From contig NZ_JNAH01000005.1 of the NCBI RefSeq assembly GCF_000759885.1, positions 42,242 to 106,241 on the forward strand: 64,000 bases of DNA, given 5' to 3'. This stretch comes from Prochlorococcus marinus str. GP2 (lineage in GTDB: Bacteria > Cyanobacteriota > Cyanobacteriia > PCC-6307 > Cyanobiaceae). A program made the position numbers and the translations under genes. The notes beneath the pieces were generated by a model. It did not search any database and had not been told where the DNA came from. It saw nothing but the letters and a program-made list of their open reading frames with translations. Below, piece by piece: positions 22,303-31,269 of this stretch. The stretch's first letter is position 1; the number at the start of each line of letters is the position of its first letter.

Positions 22303-22360
22303 ATGGGGGAAACCCCATACTCCTCACACACTAAATCGCCCGTTTAATCGGGCTTTTTTT
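22303..22360 (+). ncRNA. yfr1: Yfr1 small regulatory RNA
   Basis: The stretch has the full Yfr1 layout: a 5' hairpin ATGGGG-GAAA-CCCCAT (22303-22318), an unpaired ACTCCTCACACAC (22319-22331), and a terminator hairpin GCCCG-TTTAAT-CGGGC (22338-22353) with a T run. A TATTAT box at 22291-22296 fits the -10 position. Yfr1 is a roughly 55-nt abundant RNA in cyanobacteria that represses outer-membrane and other mRNAs through the CU-rich single strand, and is known to lie between guaB and trxA. The 5' end is estimated from the hairpin. Confidence 0.95.
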
Positions 22361-22451
22361 AGACATTTTGTTACTTATATTATTTAATCTGTAATGAAAT
22401 CATCACTTAAAAGAATTGCCTGCTAAATTTTCAAAAAGGAATACTTAAATT

Positions 22452-22775
22452 ATGTCATCAGCTCCAGCCGTAACTGATTCTTCATTTGACAAGGATGTAC
22501 TGCAAAGTGATCTACCAGTATTGGTTGATTTTTGGGCCCCATGGTGCGGTCCATGTAGGATGGTCGCTCCAGTTGTAGAAGAAATCTCAAAAGACTTTGA
22601 AGGAAAAATTAAAGTTTTTAAATTAAACACAGATGAGAATCCAAATGTAGCCAGTCAGTACGGAATTAGAAGTATTCCTACATTAATGATCTTTAAAGGA
22701 GGTCAAAAGGTTGATACCGTTGTTGGAGCTGTGCCAAAAGCAACTCTTTCTAGCACTTTAACTAAGCATTTATAA
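22452..22775 (+). CDS. trxA: Thioredoxin
   Basis: Classical 107-residue m-type thioredoxin with active site WCGPC at residues 31-35, the cis-Pro in SIPTLMIF and the VGAVPK end. It reduces disulfides of Calvin cycle and other enzymes with electrons from ferredoxin-thioredoxin reductase or NTR. It lies just downstream of Yfr1; hisH follows after 11 bp and is probably co-transcribed. Confidence 0.97.
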   Translation: MSSAPAVTDSSFDKDVLQSDLPVLVDFWAPWCGPCRMVAPVVEEISKDFEGKIKVFKLNTDENPNVASQYGIRSIPTLMIFKGGQKVDTVVGAVPKATLSSTLTKHL

Positions 22776-22786
22776 ATTTAAAAGCT

Positions 22787-23404
22787 TTGCATAAAATTGG
22801 ACTAATAGACTATGGAATGGGTAATATACATTCTGTAACAAAATCTCTAGAAAGTCTTGGAGAAGAAATTATATTAATTAAAAACTTTAATGATTCCAAG
22901 CTTTGTAAGGCGCTAATACTTCCTGGGGTTGGAGCATTTGACCCCGCGATGAATAATCTCATAAATACTGACTTGATAACTGATTTGAAAAATTGGATTA
23001 AAAGTGGGAAATCCTTTTTTGGGATATGTTTAGGTCTCCAACTCCTTTTTGAATCTAGTGATGAAGGAAAAGTTCAAGGGTTGGGAATTTTAAAAGGAAA
23101 AATACAAAAATTACCCAATATAGTTAACCAAAGAATCCCACACATGGGTTGGTGCCAACTTTTACCTACAAAAAAAAATACTTTATTTGGGATTGAAGAA
23201 TTAAATAATTGGGTTTATTTTGTACATTCCTATCATGCAATCCCAGATGACTTAAATATTATTGCAGCTCAGGTTGATTATGGCTCTGAAAAATTAACTG
23301 CAATGATTGAGAATGATAATTTATTGGCCTGTCAATTTCATCCGGAAAAATCTGGAAAAACTGGTGAAAAACTTTTGAGAAGATGGCTGAGTAATATTCA
23401 ATAA
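22787..23404 (+). CDS. hisH: Imidazole glycerol phosphate synthase, glutaminase subunit
   Basis: HisH supplies ammonia from glutamine to HisF for histidine and purine-linked AICAR synthesis. The Cys nucleophile is residue 81 in FFGICLGLQLLF; the His-Glu pair is in CQFHPEKSG near residue 188; LPGVGAFDPAM forms the oxyanion strand. Length 205 is normal. The start is TTG; the conserved IGLIDYGMGNIHSV motif begins 3 residues later, so a later start is not possible. Confidence 0.95.
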   Translation: MHKIGLIDYGMGNIHSVTKSLESLGEEIILIKNFNDSKLCKALILPGVGAFDPAMNNLINTDLITDLKNWIKSGKSFFGICLGLQLLFESSDEGKVQGLGILKGKIQKLPNIVNQRIPHMGWCQLLPTKKNTLFGIEELNNWVYFVHSYHAIPDDLNIIAAQVDYGSEKLTAMIENDNLLACQFHPEKSGKTGEKLLRRWLSNIQ

Positions 23405-23417
23405 CATATGCTTAGGG

Positions 23418-24017
23418 ATGAAGACTAATTTAAGATTAATAGGTGGTAAAAAACTCCAAAGTCCAAATAATTCTTATACCAGACCTACAACTTTGAGAGT
23501 GAGAGAGGCCATATTTAATATATTGAACAAAAGAGTTGAAAATAGTAACTGGTTAGATTTATTTAGTGGAACAGGGGCCATATCTTGTGAAGCCTATAAT
23601 CACGGGGCAAGCAAAATAATCGCAATTGAAAAAAACAAAATTAACTCAAAAATTTGCTTAGAAAATTTACTCTCGTTGGAGAATATAGAGAATAGGAGAA
23701 AAGATATAGAAGTTATTTGCAAAGACGTTTTGAAATGGACAAAACCTAATTATGAAAGAAACTTATCATCTAGAAATATGGATTTAAACAAATTAAAATT
23801 TGATTTTGTTTATCTAGATCCTCCATACGATGCTGATTCCCATGAATTAGTTTTAAATCAATTATTTAATTGTAATCTTTTAAAAAAAGATTCAACAGTT
23901 ATTTGTGAACATTCTCCAAATCTATTTATTAAAAAAAGTACTCTGTGGGAAACTATAGATATAAGGAATTATGGGCAGTCAAGATTAACATTTTTAATCA
24001 ATGTCCAGCATCCCTGA
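23418..24017 (+). CDS. rsmD: 16S rRNA (guanine-N2)-methyltransferase RsmD family
   Basis: SAM-dependent methyltransferase expected to modify G966 of 16S rRNA. Motifs: an N-terminal [12 protein letters not shown] with the [15 protein letters not shown] block typical of RsmD, the SAM loop [13 protein letters not shown], and the catalytic DPPY in [12 protein letters not shown]. Length 199 is normal. Its last 24 bases overlap the end of petG, which lies on the opposite strand. Confidence 0.93.
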   Translation: MKTNLRLIGGKKLQSPNNSYTRPTTLRVREAIFNILNKRVENSNWLDLFSGTGAISCEAYNHGASKIIAIEKNKINSKICLENLLSLENIENRRKDIEVICKDVLKWTKPNYERNLSSRNMDLNKLKFDFVYLDPPYDADSHELVLNQLFNCNLLKKDSTVICEHSPNLFIKKSTLWETIDIRNYGQSRLTFLINVQHP

Positions 24018-24113
24018 ACCTCTTCTGTATTGATTCCATGCACTTACGAATAATCCAAGAAGAGTTATTGGAACTAAACCTAAAACAATTCCACATAGAA
24101 GAGGCTCGATCAT
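23994..24113 (-). CDS. petG: Cytochrome b6-f complex subunit PetG
   Basis: A 39-residue protein, too short for a routine ORF cut-off, reading [18 protein letters not shown] at the start and ending [11 protein letters not shown]. This matches PetG, a single-helix thylakoid subunit needed for stability of the cytochrome b6-f complex. One hydrophobic helix spans residues 5-26. It is convergent with rsmD and overlaps its last 24 bases; its own upstream region (24114-24168) is shared with the divergent cytochrome cM gene. Confidence 0.95.
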   Translation of the reverse strand: MIEPLLCGIVLGLVPITLLGLFVSAWNQYRRGSGMLDID

Positions 24114-24168
24114 TTTTTTGCCTTTTTTGAATTTCTTATTCACAATTGTTACATAGAGATTATTTTTT

Positions 24169-24555
24169 GTGTCAACATCTTCATCAACTGCAGCAGAAAG
24201 AGATTTTAAGAGAGAATTCTTAAAAATTGTTTTTGTTGTATTTGGAGTTTTATTGATTTGTTTCTCAATATTTTTCGTTAATCATCATGAAAATAACAAA
24301 TATATTATTGAAACTCTTGAGCTTAATGGCTCTGCTGAGGAAGGAGATGCTCTTTTTAAGATAAATTGTGTTGGATGTCATGGAATTACAGCAAGAGGTT
24401 TAGTGGGCCCAGACTTACACTCAATAACACAACGTTTGAATGATAAAGAGATAATAAAACAGGTTACTGGAGGCCTGACACCTCCTATGCCAAGTTTTGA
24501 AATTGATCCTGTAAATATGTCCAATTTATTAAAATATCTGCATAGCCTTGAATGA
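24169..24555 (+). CDS. cytM: Cytochrome cM
   Basis: Small membrane-anchored c-type cytochrome of cyanobacteria. One hydrophobic helix ([21 protein letters not shown]) precedes a heme site CVGCH at residues 67-71 and a Met ligand in PPMPSFE. Length 128 is as expected with an uncleaved anchor. The start is GTG. Its role (respiration versus photosynthetic electron transport) is debated in other cyanobacteria. Divergent from petG; the stop overlaps the start of the next gene by 4 bases. Confidence 0.9.
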   Translation: MSTSSSTAAERDFKREFLKIVFVVFGVLLICFSIFFVNHHENNKYIIETLELNGSAEEGDALFKINCVGCHGITARGLVGPDLHSITQRLNDKEIIKQVTGGLTPPMPSFEIDPVNMSNLLKYLHSLE

Positions 24556-25304
24556 TTTTGGGAAAAAATTTTTCTAATTTAAAAGTAATTTTAGTTGAAC
24601 CAAATGGCCCTTTAAATGTAGGAAGCGTTGCTAGATTATGCAGTAATTTTGAAGTTGATGAATTAAGAATTGTTTCGCCTAAATGCGACATATTTTCTTT
24701 AGAAGCAAAGAAAATGGCTCTTAAAGGTCAAAAATTCCTTAAACATTGTAAGGTTTTTAATGATCTTCAAAAAGCAATTTTTGATTGTGATTTGGTTCTA
24801 GCATCTTGTGGAAGGATTGATGTGAATAAAGATTCATTTTTTGTATCTTCTGAAGATATATTTGATTGGACATTATCATTTAAGAAGATAAATAATTTAG
24901 CAATTATATTTGGAAGAGAAGATAGAGGTTTAACTAACAGTGAATTGCTTCTAGCAAATAAAACTTTTAATATTCCAACTTCTAAGAATAATCCTTCATT
25001 AAATCTTTCTCACGCTGTTTCAATAGTTTTGTATGAATTAAATAAATCTTCTAAAAAGAATTTAAATAATGAATTAAAAGTTTTTAAATTGGCATCATCG
25101 AAAGAAGTGCATAATACATTTATAGAGATAGAGGAAATGCTTTTGCAAGTTGGATATCTCTTGAAACATACCTCCAAGGCAAAAATCAGTAAATTTAAGA
25201 ATTTTATTTTGAGGGCAAATACATCTACGCATGAAATAAATGTTTTAAGAGGAATTGTCCATCAAATAAACTGGTTTTTGAACAGTTCAAAAAAAAATAA
25301 GTAA
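24552..25304 (+). CDS. SPOUT (TrmH/TrmJ-like) RNA 2'-O-methyltransferase
   Basis: SAM-dependent RNA methyltransferase of the SpoU group. The knot motifs are seen: EPNGPLNVGSVARLCSNF near the N-terminus, IIFGREDRGLTNSEL in the middle and SLNLSHAVSIVLYEL for motif 3. The N-terminal arrangement and length (250, with a helical C-terminal tail) are most like TrmJ, which modifies position 32 of tRNAs. The exact target cannot be read from the sequence. The start overlaps the cytM stop (ATGA). Confidence 0.87.
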   Translation: MILGKNFSNLKVILVEPNGPLNVGSVARLCSNFEVDELRIVSPKCDIFSLEAKKMALKGQKFLKHCKVFNDLQKAIFDCDLVLASCGRIDVNKDSFFVSSEDIFDWTLSFKKINNLAIIFGREDRGLTNSELLLANKTFNIPTSKNNPSLNLSHAVSIVLYELNKSSKKNLNNELKVFKLASSKEVHNTFIEIEEMLLQVGYLLKHTSKAKISKFKNFILRANTSTHEINVLRGIVHQINWFLNSSKKNK

Positions 25305-25421
25305 GTATAAATTTGATTAGTTATTATTCACTTCTTGTTTTAATTTGATAGGGATATTTACTAAAAACATTTTCTGAAGTAGCATCTATTGATTATTTGA
25401 ATATTTAAGAAAACTAAAACT

Positions 25422-26510
25422 GTGCCTACAACAAAGAAAAGAAGAGTTTTTCCTTTTACAGCAGTAATTGGTCAAGAAGAAATGAAATTGGCTCTCTTGT
25501 TAAATGTTATTGATCCAAGAATTGGAGGTGTGATGATAATGGGTGATAGAGGCACTGGAAAGTCTACTACAATCAGAGCCTTAGCTGATTTGTTGCCAGC
25601 AATCGATGTTGTTAAAGACGATCCATATAATAGTTCACTAGTCGATCCTGATTTACAAAGTAAAGAAGTTTTGGAAAAAATTACTCAAGGAGAAAATCTA
25701 GAGAGTATTCAAAAACAAGTACCTATGGTTGACTTGCCTTTAGGAGCTACTGAAGACAGGCTTTGCGGAACCATTGATATAGAGAAGGCTTTGAGCGAAG
25801 GTGTCAAGGCTTTCGAACCAGGTCTATTAGCAAAAGCTAATAGGGGTTTGCTATATGTTGATGAAGTGAATTTACTTGATGATCATTTAGTTGATGTACT
25901 TTTAGATTCGGCCGCTTCTGGATGGAATACAGTTGAAAGGGAGGGGGTCTCAGTTCGACATCCTGCGAGGTTTGTCCTAATTGGTTCAGGAAATCCAGAA
26001 GAAGGTGAATTAAGGCCTCAACTATTGGACAGGTTTGGAATGAGCGTTGAAGTTAAGACAGTTAGAGATGCTGAATTAAGAGTTCAAGTAGTTGATCAAA
26101 GAACTTCTTTTGATGATAATCCTGATGAGTTTTCATTGAGTGTTGAAAAACAACAGGATGAACTTCAACAAAAAGTTATTAAAGCACAAGAAATATTAAA
26201 TTCTGTTCAAATGGATGATGACTTAAGATTAAATATTTCTGCAATCTGCGGGGAACTAGATGTGGATGGTTTACGTGGAGATATTGTTACAAATAGGTCT
26301 GCAAGGGCAATTGCAGCATTTGAGGGCAGAACTGAAGTGCAAGAAGATGACATAGCAAGGGTTATTTCTTGTTCCTTAAGACATAGACTTAGAAAAGATC
26401 CCTTAGAACAAGTTGATTCAGGTGAAAGAGTTATTCAAGCTTTTTGTAAAGTATTTGATTTAGATGTAAAAGATAATCTTTCAAAATTTCAATTGTCTGC
26501 TGAAGCTTAA
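25422..26510 (+). CDS. chlI: Magnesium chelatase ATPase subunit I
   Basis: AAA+ subunit of Mg chelatase, which inserts Mg into protoporphyrin IX as the first step of chlorophyll synthesis. Walker [12 protein letters not shown], the ChlI insert [17 protein letters not shown], Walker [15 protein letters not shown], sensor 1 [17 protein letters not shown] and the Arg finger region are intact. Length 362 fits. The start is GTG. ruvC follows with a 5-bp gap, then folate and Fe-S genes on the same strand, so a long transcript is likely. Confidence 0.97.
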   Translation: MPTTKKRRVFPFTAVIGQEEMKLALLLNVIDPRIGGVMIMGDRGTGKSTTIRALADLLPAIDVVKDDPYNSSLVDPDLQSKEVLEKITQGENLESIQKQVPMVDLPLGATEDRLCGTIDIEKALSEGVKAFEPGLLAKANRGLLYVDEVNLLDDHLVDVLLDSAASGWNTVEREGVSVRHPARFVLIGSGNPEEGELRPQLLDRFGMSVEVKTVRDAELRVQVVDQRTSFDDNPDEFSLSVEKQQDELQQKVIKAQEILNSVQMDDDLRLNISAICGELDVDGLRGDIVTNRSARAIAAFEGRTEVQEDDIARVISCSLRHRLRKDPLEQVDSGERVIQAFCKVFDLDVKDNLSKFQLSAEA

Positions 26511-26515
26511 TAACA

Positions 26516-26989
26516 GTGAGAATAATTGGGATTGACCCTGGATTAGCTAGAGTTGGTTATGGAATAATAGAGATAGAAAATGAAAGAAAGATATTATTAG
26601 ATTGCGGCGTTATTGAGACAGGTAAAGATAAAAAAGAAGAAGATAGACTTTATGAGATATTCCAAGATCTAAATGAATTAATAAATCATTGGAACCCAAC
26701 TGCAGCGGCAGTAGAAAAATTTTTCTTTTACAGGTCAAGCACTACCATTAGTGTGGTGCAGGCTAGAGGCGTGATTATGATGGTATTGGCCTCTAAAAAA
26801 ATTCATGTTAGTGAGTATTCACCTGCTCAGATAAAATTAACAATTGCTGGGTCTGGAAAGGCATCTAAGAAAGATATTCTTGATGCTGTTATGTATAACT
26901 TAGATCTTAAAAATCCTCCAAAACCTGATGATTCAGCAGATGCATTGGCTATAGCACTCACAAAACTAAATGAGGATGGCTTTAACTGA
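26516..26989 (+). CDS. ruvC: Holliday junction resolvase RuvC
   Basis: Endonuclease that cleaves Holliday junctions with RuvAB. The catalytic acidic residues appear in [14 protein letters not shown] (Asp 6), AAVEKFFF (Glu) and [11 protein letters not shown] (two Asp). Length 157 is normal. The start is GTG, five bases after the chlI stop. Coupling to chlI is probably only a matter of compact layout. Confidence 0.95.
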   Translation: MRIIGIDPGLARVGYGIIEIENERKILLDCGVIETGKDKKEEDRLYEIFQDLNELINHWNPTAAAVEKFFFYRSSTTISVVQARGVIMMVLASKKIHVSEYSPAQIKLTIAGSGKASKKDILDAVMYNLDLKNPPKPDDSADALAIALTKLNEDGFN

Positions 26990-26998
26990 AAATTTAAT

Positions 26999-27556
26999 AT
27001 GACAATCTTTGAAAATAAGAAATTGGAGAGGGATATGTTTAGAAAACTAAGAGATGGAATTTCTCTTAATCAAAGAGAAAATGTAGAAAAAAATGTAAAA
27101 TTATATATTGATTCATTTGTTAAGGGATATAAAAATGTTGGTTATATAGGCATATATTGGCCTCTAAAAAATGAAGTTGATATAAGAAGTCTCAAGAAAA
27201 AATTTACTTTAGCTTTGCCTAGATGTAAAGATAAAAAAGAGTTGTTATTTTATCCATGGGACGAAAAACCTCTTACCAAAGATTATGAGGGTATACTTAG
27301 TCCAAATAACTCTTCCCCATTAAGTCATTTGCAGATAAGCTTGATATTTGTACCATGTCTTTCCGTCGATAAAAATTTAACAAGATTAGGTTATGGAGGA
27401 GGTTATTTTGATAAATTAAGGAGAAATAATGATTGGAGAAATGTTCCATGCATTGGAGTATTAACTTCTAATTGTGTAAGTACGATGCCATTAACCAGAG
27501 CTGAGTGGGATATTCCTTTATCTGGCTTTATCACAGAAAAAGAAATATTTGTATAA
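26999..27556 (+). CDS. 5-formyltetrahydrofolate cyclo-ligase
   Basis: Converts 5-formyl-THF to 5,10-methenyl-THF with ATP and so removes an inhibitor of one-carbon enzymes. The signature LTRLGYGGGYFDKLRR is present near residue 130, and IGIYWPLKNEVDIR matches the substrate pocket. Length 185 is normal. It lies 9 bp after ruvC. Confidence 0.93.
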   Translation: MTIFENKKLERDMFRKLRDGISLNQRENVEKNVKLYIDSFVKGYKNVGYIGIYWPLKNEVDIRSLKKKFTLALPRCKDKKELLFYPWDEKPLTKDYEGILSPNNSSPLSHLQISLIFVPCLSVDKNLTRLGYGGGYFDKLRRNNDWRNVPCIGVLTSNCVSTMPLTRAEWDIPLSGFITEKEIFV

Positions 27557-27595
27557 TAGAAGATTCATAAAGTGATTAATTAATAGTTTTAAAAA

Positions 27596-28015
27596 ATGGA
27601 AAATCAGGAAAAATACAATAAATTATCAAAATTAGTAGAAAAGTTGAAGAAATCAGAAGATCCAAAAAGAAAATATGAATACATTTTGTGGTTAGGCAAA
27701 AAAATGAAAGAACCAGATAGTGAAATCCTTGTTGAAGAAAATAAAGTTGAGGGATGCGTTTCAGAAGTTTTTGTTAAGGCAACTATTAAGGCTGGTAAAT
27801 TATTTTGGGAAGGATATTCTGATGCACTCATAACAAAGGGTTTGTTGGCCTTTCTAATAAGTGGATTAAATGAGTTAACACCAAATGAAGTTGTTGAAAT
27901 AGATAAGAAATTTATAGAAGATACTGGTTTGAAAGCAAGCTTAACACCTTCACGATCAAATGGTTTTTTAAACATTTTATTGAAAATGCAGTCTCAAGCC
28001 AATGAATTTTTGTAG
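27596..28015 (+). CDS. sufE: Fe-S cluster assembly sulfur acceptor SufE
   Basis: SufE takes persulfide from the cysteine desulfurase SufS and delivers it to the SufBCD scaffold. The acceptor Cys is residue 54 in VEGCVSEVF, and the flanking RYEYILWLGKKM-like block and the GLLAFLISGLNE helix are typical. Length 139 is normal. It continues the chlI-ruvC-folate gene run and is followed by hom. Other suf genes are not in the window. Confidence 0.93.
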   Translation: MENQEKYNKLSKLVEKLKKSEDPKRKYEYILWLGKKMKEPDSEILVEENKVEGCVSEVFVKATIKAGKLFWEGYSDALITKGLLAFLISGLNELTPNEVVEIDKKFIEDTGLKASLTPSRSNGFLNILLKMQSQANEFL

Positions 28016-28059
28016 GCCTAATAATATAAAATTAAACTCAAAGTTAAAAGAAATAAAAA

Positions 28060-29361
28060 ATGAGAAAATGCAAAATTGGGATTGTAGGTTTTGGAACTGT
28101 AGGTTCAGGGATTTATAAAATATTAAGTTCTGAGGTCGATTCACATCCAATACTAAAAGAAATAGAAATTGCAAAAATAGCAGTTAAAGATCTTAATAAA
28201 AAAAGGGATATTGAGCTAGATAATAATTTATTAACTGATGATCCATTTAAATTAGTTAATGACCCCTCTATAGATGTAATTGTTGAAGTAATGGGCGGGG
28301 TTGATTTAGCGAAAGATATTATTCTGGAATCATTAAAATTACGTAAATCTGTAGTAACAGCAAATAAAGCAGTTATTGCAAGATATGGAGAAGAAATATA
28401 TAAAACTGCATCTAAAGAGGGAGTTTATGTATTGTCAGAGGCGGCAGTTTGCGGGGGGATTCCCATAATTGAACCCTTAAAAAGATCATTAAAGAGTAAT
28501 AGCATAAAAAAAATGGTTGGGATAATAAATGGCACAACAAATTTTATTCTTTCAAAGATGACGAATGAAAAAGCTGATTATAAGGAGACTTTAAAACTGG
28601 CCCAAAGCCTTGGGTATGCAGAATTTGATCCAACTGCAGATGTTGAGGGCCATGATGCTGCTGATAAGATTTCAATTCTTAGTGAACTTGCATTTGGAGG
28701 GAAAATCAAAAGAGAGGAGATTCATACTGAGGGCATTAGTAAAATTAATCTAAAGGATATCGAATATGCCAATAAATTAGGGTTTGAAATAAAACTTTTA
28801 GCATTCTCCGAAAGGGGAGGAATTAATTGTAATGATTCACTCGCTTTGAATATTTGGGTAGGACCTTCTTTGATTCCAAAATCTCATCCATTGGCAACAG
28901 TTAAGGGAGTTAATAATGCCTTATTGATAGAGGCTGATCCTCTTGGAGAGATAATGTTATATGGGCCAGGAGCAGGGAGTGGCCCAACTGCTGCATCAGT
29001 AGTATCAGATATATTAAATCTGCATGCCGCCTCATTAAAAAATAATAATTCAATCGATCCATTATTATCTTTTTATTTCTGGAGAAACTGTCATATCATC
29101 GAATCTCTACAAATAAATAAAAAAAATTACCTTAGAATTATTTGTCTTGATAGTCCAGGTGTTATAGGAAAGATTGGAGATATTTTTGGAAAGAATAATG
29201 TATCAATAGAATCAATTGTTCAACTTGATGCAAGTGAGGACAACGCTGAAATTGTCGTTATTACTCATGAGGTCAATAATGGAGATTTTGAGAGATCGAA
29301 AGATGAAATAAATTCCCTAAATGAAGTCAAAATTATTGCAAGTCAATTAAGTTGTATTTAA
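28060..29361 (+). CDS. hom: Homoserine dehydrogenase
   Basis: NAD(P)H reduction of aspartate semialdehyde to homoserine in the threonine/methionine branch. GFGTVGSGIYKIL is the nucleotide loop; the catalytic domain shows GIINGTTNFILSKM and YAEFDPTADVEGHDAADK. The last 80 residues form an ACT domain (LRIICLDSPGVIGKIGDIF), the usual site of threonine feedback. Length 433 is normal for the monofunctional enzyme. Confidence 0.97.
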   Translation: MRKCKIGIVGFGTVGSGIYKILSSEVDSHPILKEIEIAKIAVKDLNKKRDIELDNNLLTDDPFKLVNDPSIDVIVEVMGGVDLAKDIILESLKLRKSVVTANKAVIARYGEEIYKTASKEGVYVLSEAAVCGGIPIIEPLKRSLKSNSIKKMVGIINGTTNFILSKMTNEKADYKETLKLAQSLGYAEFDPTADVEGHDAADKISILSELAFGGKIKREEIHTEGISKINLKDIEYANKLGFEIKLLAFSERGGINCNDSLALNIWVGPSLIPKSHPLATVKGVNNALLIEADPLGEIMLYGPGAGSGPTAASVVSDILNLHAASLKNNNSIDPLLSFYFWRNCHIIESLQINKKNYLRIICLDSPGVIGKIGDIFGKNNVSIESIVQLDASEDNAEIVVITHEVNNGDFERSKDEINSLNEVKIIASQLSCI

Positions 29362-29410
29362 AAAAATAGTTTGCAAATTTCTTTATAGCTTGGTAAACCG
29401 AAGAGAGTAA

Positions 29411-29701
29411 GTGTTTGGTTTAAGCGCCTTAATGATTCATTCAAAACTATTAGATAATAATGAAAATAATAATTTAAATTTTTCTCAAAACCTTTATAAA
29501 GGTGCTTGTGTAAAAATTAAAAATAGCAATAAGACTTTTCAAGTAATTGGTTTAAATATAGGTAAAGAAATTTGTTGGGTGAGAGAGTGGCCTTTTGCTT
29601 GTAATTCTAAAAAAACATTTGCTTTAGAAATAAGTCAAATAACCTTGCAAACTTTCTGCTCAAATAATTCTTCAGAAAAATTAAGTAATTTTAAAATATG
29701 A
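29411..29701 (+). CDS. Small conserved hypothetical protein upstream of a peptide-type ABC importer
   Basis: A 96-residue soluble protein that I do not recognise. The middle (KGACVKIKNSNKTFQVIGLNIG, then CWVREWPF) looks like a small beta-barrel, SH3-like fold. The frame opens with GTG at 29411; an ATG at 29432 (MIHSKLL) is an equally good start. The stop overlaps the start codon of the binding-protein gene (ATGA), so translation is probably coupled. Confidence 0.6.
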   Translation: MFGLSALMIHSKLLDNNENNNLNFSQNLYKGACVKIKNSNKTFQVIGLNIGKEICWVREWPFACNSKKTFALEISQITLQTFCSNNSSEKLSNFKI

Positions 29702-31269
29702 AAAAAAAAGTTTTTTTATCAATATTTATTATTTTAATTTCTTTTTTACAGAGTTCTTGCGGTTCAAAAAAAATATCTAAAAAAATCACAGTAGCAAGTT
29801 CTGGAAAAATTGAATCTTTAGATCCAGCTAGAGCAAATACTCTTAAAGCAATTCAATTAATTAGTTCTCTAGGAGACACATTATATGAATTAAATTCTGA
29901 TGGAGAATTAATCCCTGAATTGGCTTCAGGGATGCCAATTATTTCAAAGGATAGACTTCAAATAACTATTAATTTAAGAAATAATGTTTTTTTTCACGAT
30001 GGAACAGCATTTAACTCAAATGCTATAAAGTTTACCTTTGATAGATTCAAAAGAATAGGAACGATGAATTATATTCTAGGAAATAAGATTAAATCAATTG
30101 AAACGCCAAGTGAATATACTGTCATAATAAATTTGAATAAACCATCAAGTTCTTTAAATGGGTTACTTACCTCAGTAAATTTAACTCCAATATCTCCTAC
30201 ATTTTATAAAGAATATTCTGATAAGTTTCTAAATGAAAAATTCGTTGGTGCCGGAAAGTATGTGCTGACCAGTTTTTCTAATGAAGTTCAATCAATTGAT
30301 CCATATTTGAATTATTGGGGTGAAAAGCCCTTAAATAATGGCGTTAATTTTGTGGGATATTCAAATTCATCTTCTCTTTTTGGGGCTTTAAAAAGTAAAC
30401 AAATTGACGTGCTTTTATCAAATTCAATTGATGATAGTCAGATAAAGAGTTTAAATAATTTAAGCAGAAATAAACAATTTAATGAAGGTAATAGCCCTTT
30501 TACTGAATTAAGTTTTATAAGCCTTAAAACTAGTTCTTATCCATTAAATAATCTTAATTTAAGAATGGCTTTGGCAAAAAGTCTTAATAGAAAATTGATT
30601 AGTGAGAAAGTAAGTTATGGATTAAGGAAGCCATCCAGATCAATTATTCCTCCGATATTAAAAAAGAATAATCAAGAACTGTGGCCTAAATATGATTATT
30701 TAGAAGCGAGAAGGCTATTGCAAAAAGAAAATTTTTGTAATGGAAATATTTTAAAAATACCTCTTACTTATAGATCGAATGTACCAGCTGACAAGCTTAT
30801 TGCTCTGACATGGCAAGAAGAAATTAAAAGTTATTTGAAAGATTGTATTGACATTGAACTCAATGGGGTTGAATCTACAACAGTTTATAAGAATCTAAGT
30901 TTAGGAATTTATACGGCAGTTCTTCTCGATTGGACTGGGGCTTATTCAGATCCAGAGGCCTATCTTACCCCTCTATTAAGTTGTAATGAAATAGTTGATA
31001 GCATATGTAAAAATGGGGAGTCAGTTTATAGCGGTAGTTTTTGGGGATCTAATAGAGTGGAAAGTTTATTCCTTGAGAGTGAAAAAATAAGTGGAATTAA
31101 AAGATTAGAAAAACTTGTTGAAATTGAAAAAATAGCAGCAAGTTCAATACCTTATATTCCTATTTGGTTATCTTCTCAAAAAGCATGGTCACAAAATAAA
31201 ATATCAAAACCTATTTTTAATGGTGCAGGAATAATTTCATTGAGTGATCTTGAGTTAATTAATGAGTAG
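29698..31269 (+). CDS. ABC transporter substrate-binding lipoprotein, peptide/nickel type
   Basis: Extracytoplasmic solute-binding protein of family 5 (DppA/OppA/NikA). A lipoprotein signal is seen: basic start, hydrophobic run, then LQSSCGSKK with the lipid Cys near residue 21. The body has the family blocks ESLDPARANTLKAIQLI, VFFHDGTAFNSNAIKFTFDR and NLNLRMALAKSLNRKLI. Length 523 is normal. The ligand is not evident. The permease gene overlaps its end by 8 bases. Confidence 0.9.
   Translation: MKKKVFLSIFIILISFLQSSCGSKKISKKITVASSGKIESLDPARANTLKAIQLISSLGDTLYELNSDGELIPELASGMPIISKDRLQITINLRNNVFFHDGTAFNSNAIKFTFDRFKRIGTMNYILGNKIKSIETPSEYTVIINLNKPSSSLNGLLTSVNLTPISPTFYKEYSDKFLNEKFVGAGKYVLTSFSNEVQSIDPYLNYWGEKPLNNGVNFVGYSNSSSLFGALKSKQIDVLLSNSIDDSQIKSLNNLSRNKQFNEGNSPFTELSFISLKTSSYPLNNLNLRMALAKSLNRKLISEKVSYGLRKPSRSIIPPILKKNNQELWPKYDYLEARRLLQKENFCNGNILKIPLTYRSNVPADKLIALTWQEEIKSYLKDCIDIELNGVESTTVYKNLSLGIYTAVLLDWTGAYSDPEAYLTPLLSCNEIVDSICKNGESVYSGSFWGSNRVESLFLESEKISGIKRLEKLVEIEKIAASSIPYIPIWLSSQKAWSQNKISKPIFNGAGIISLSDLELINE

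Noticed and set aside
27604..27975. Open frame of 123 codons antisense to sufE
   Set aside because: sufE has its catalytic Cys and full family pattern on the plus strand; the antisense frame is a low-complexity Phe/Ser/Leu-rich shadow.
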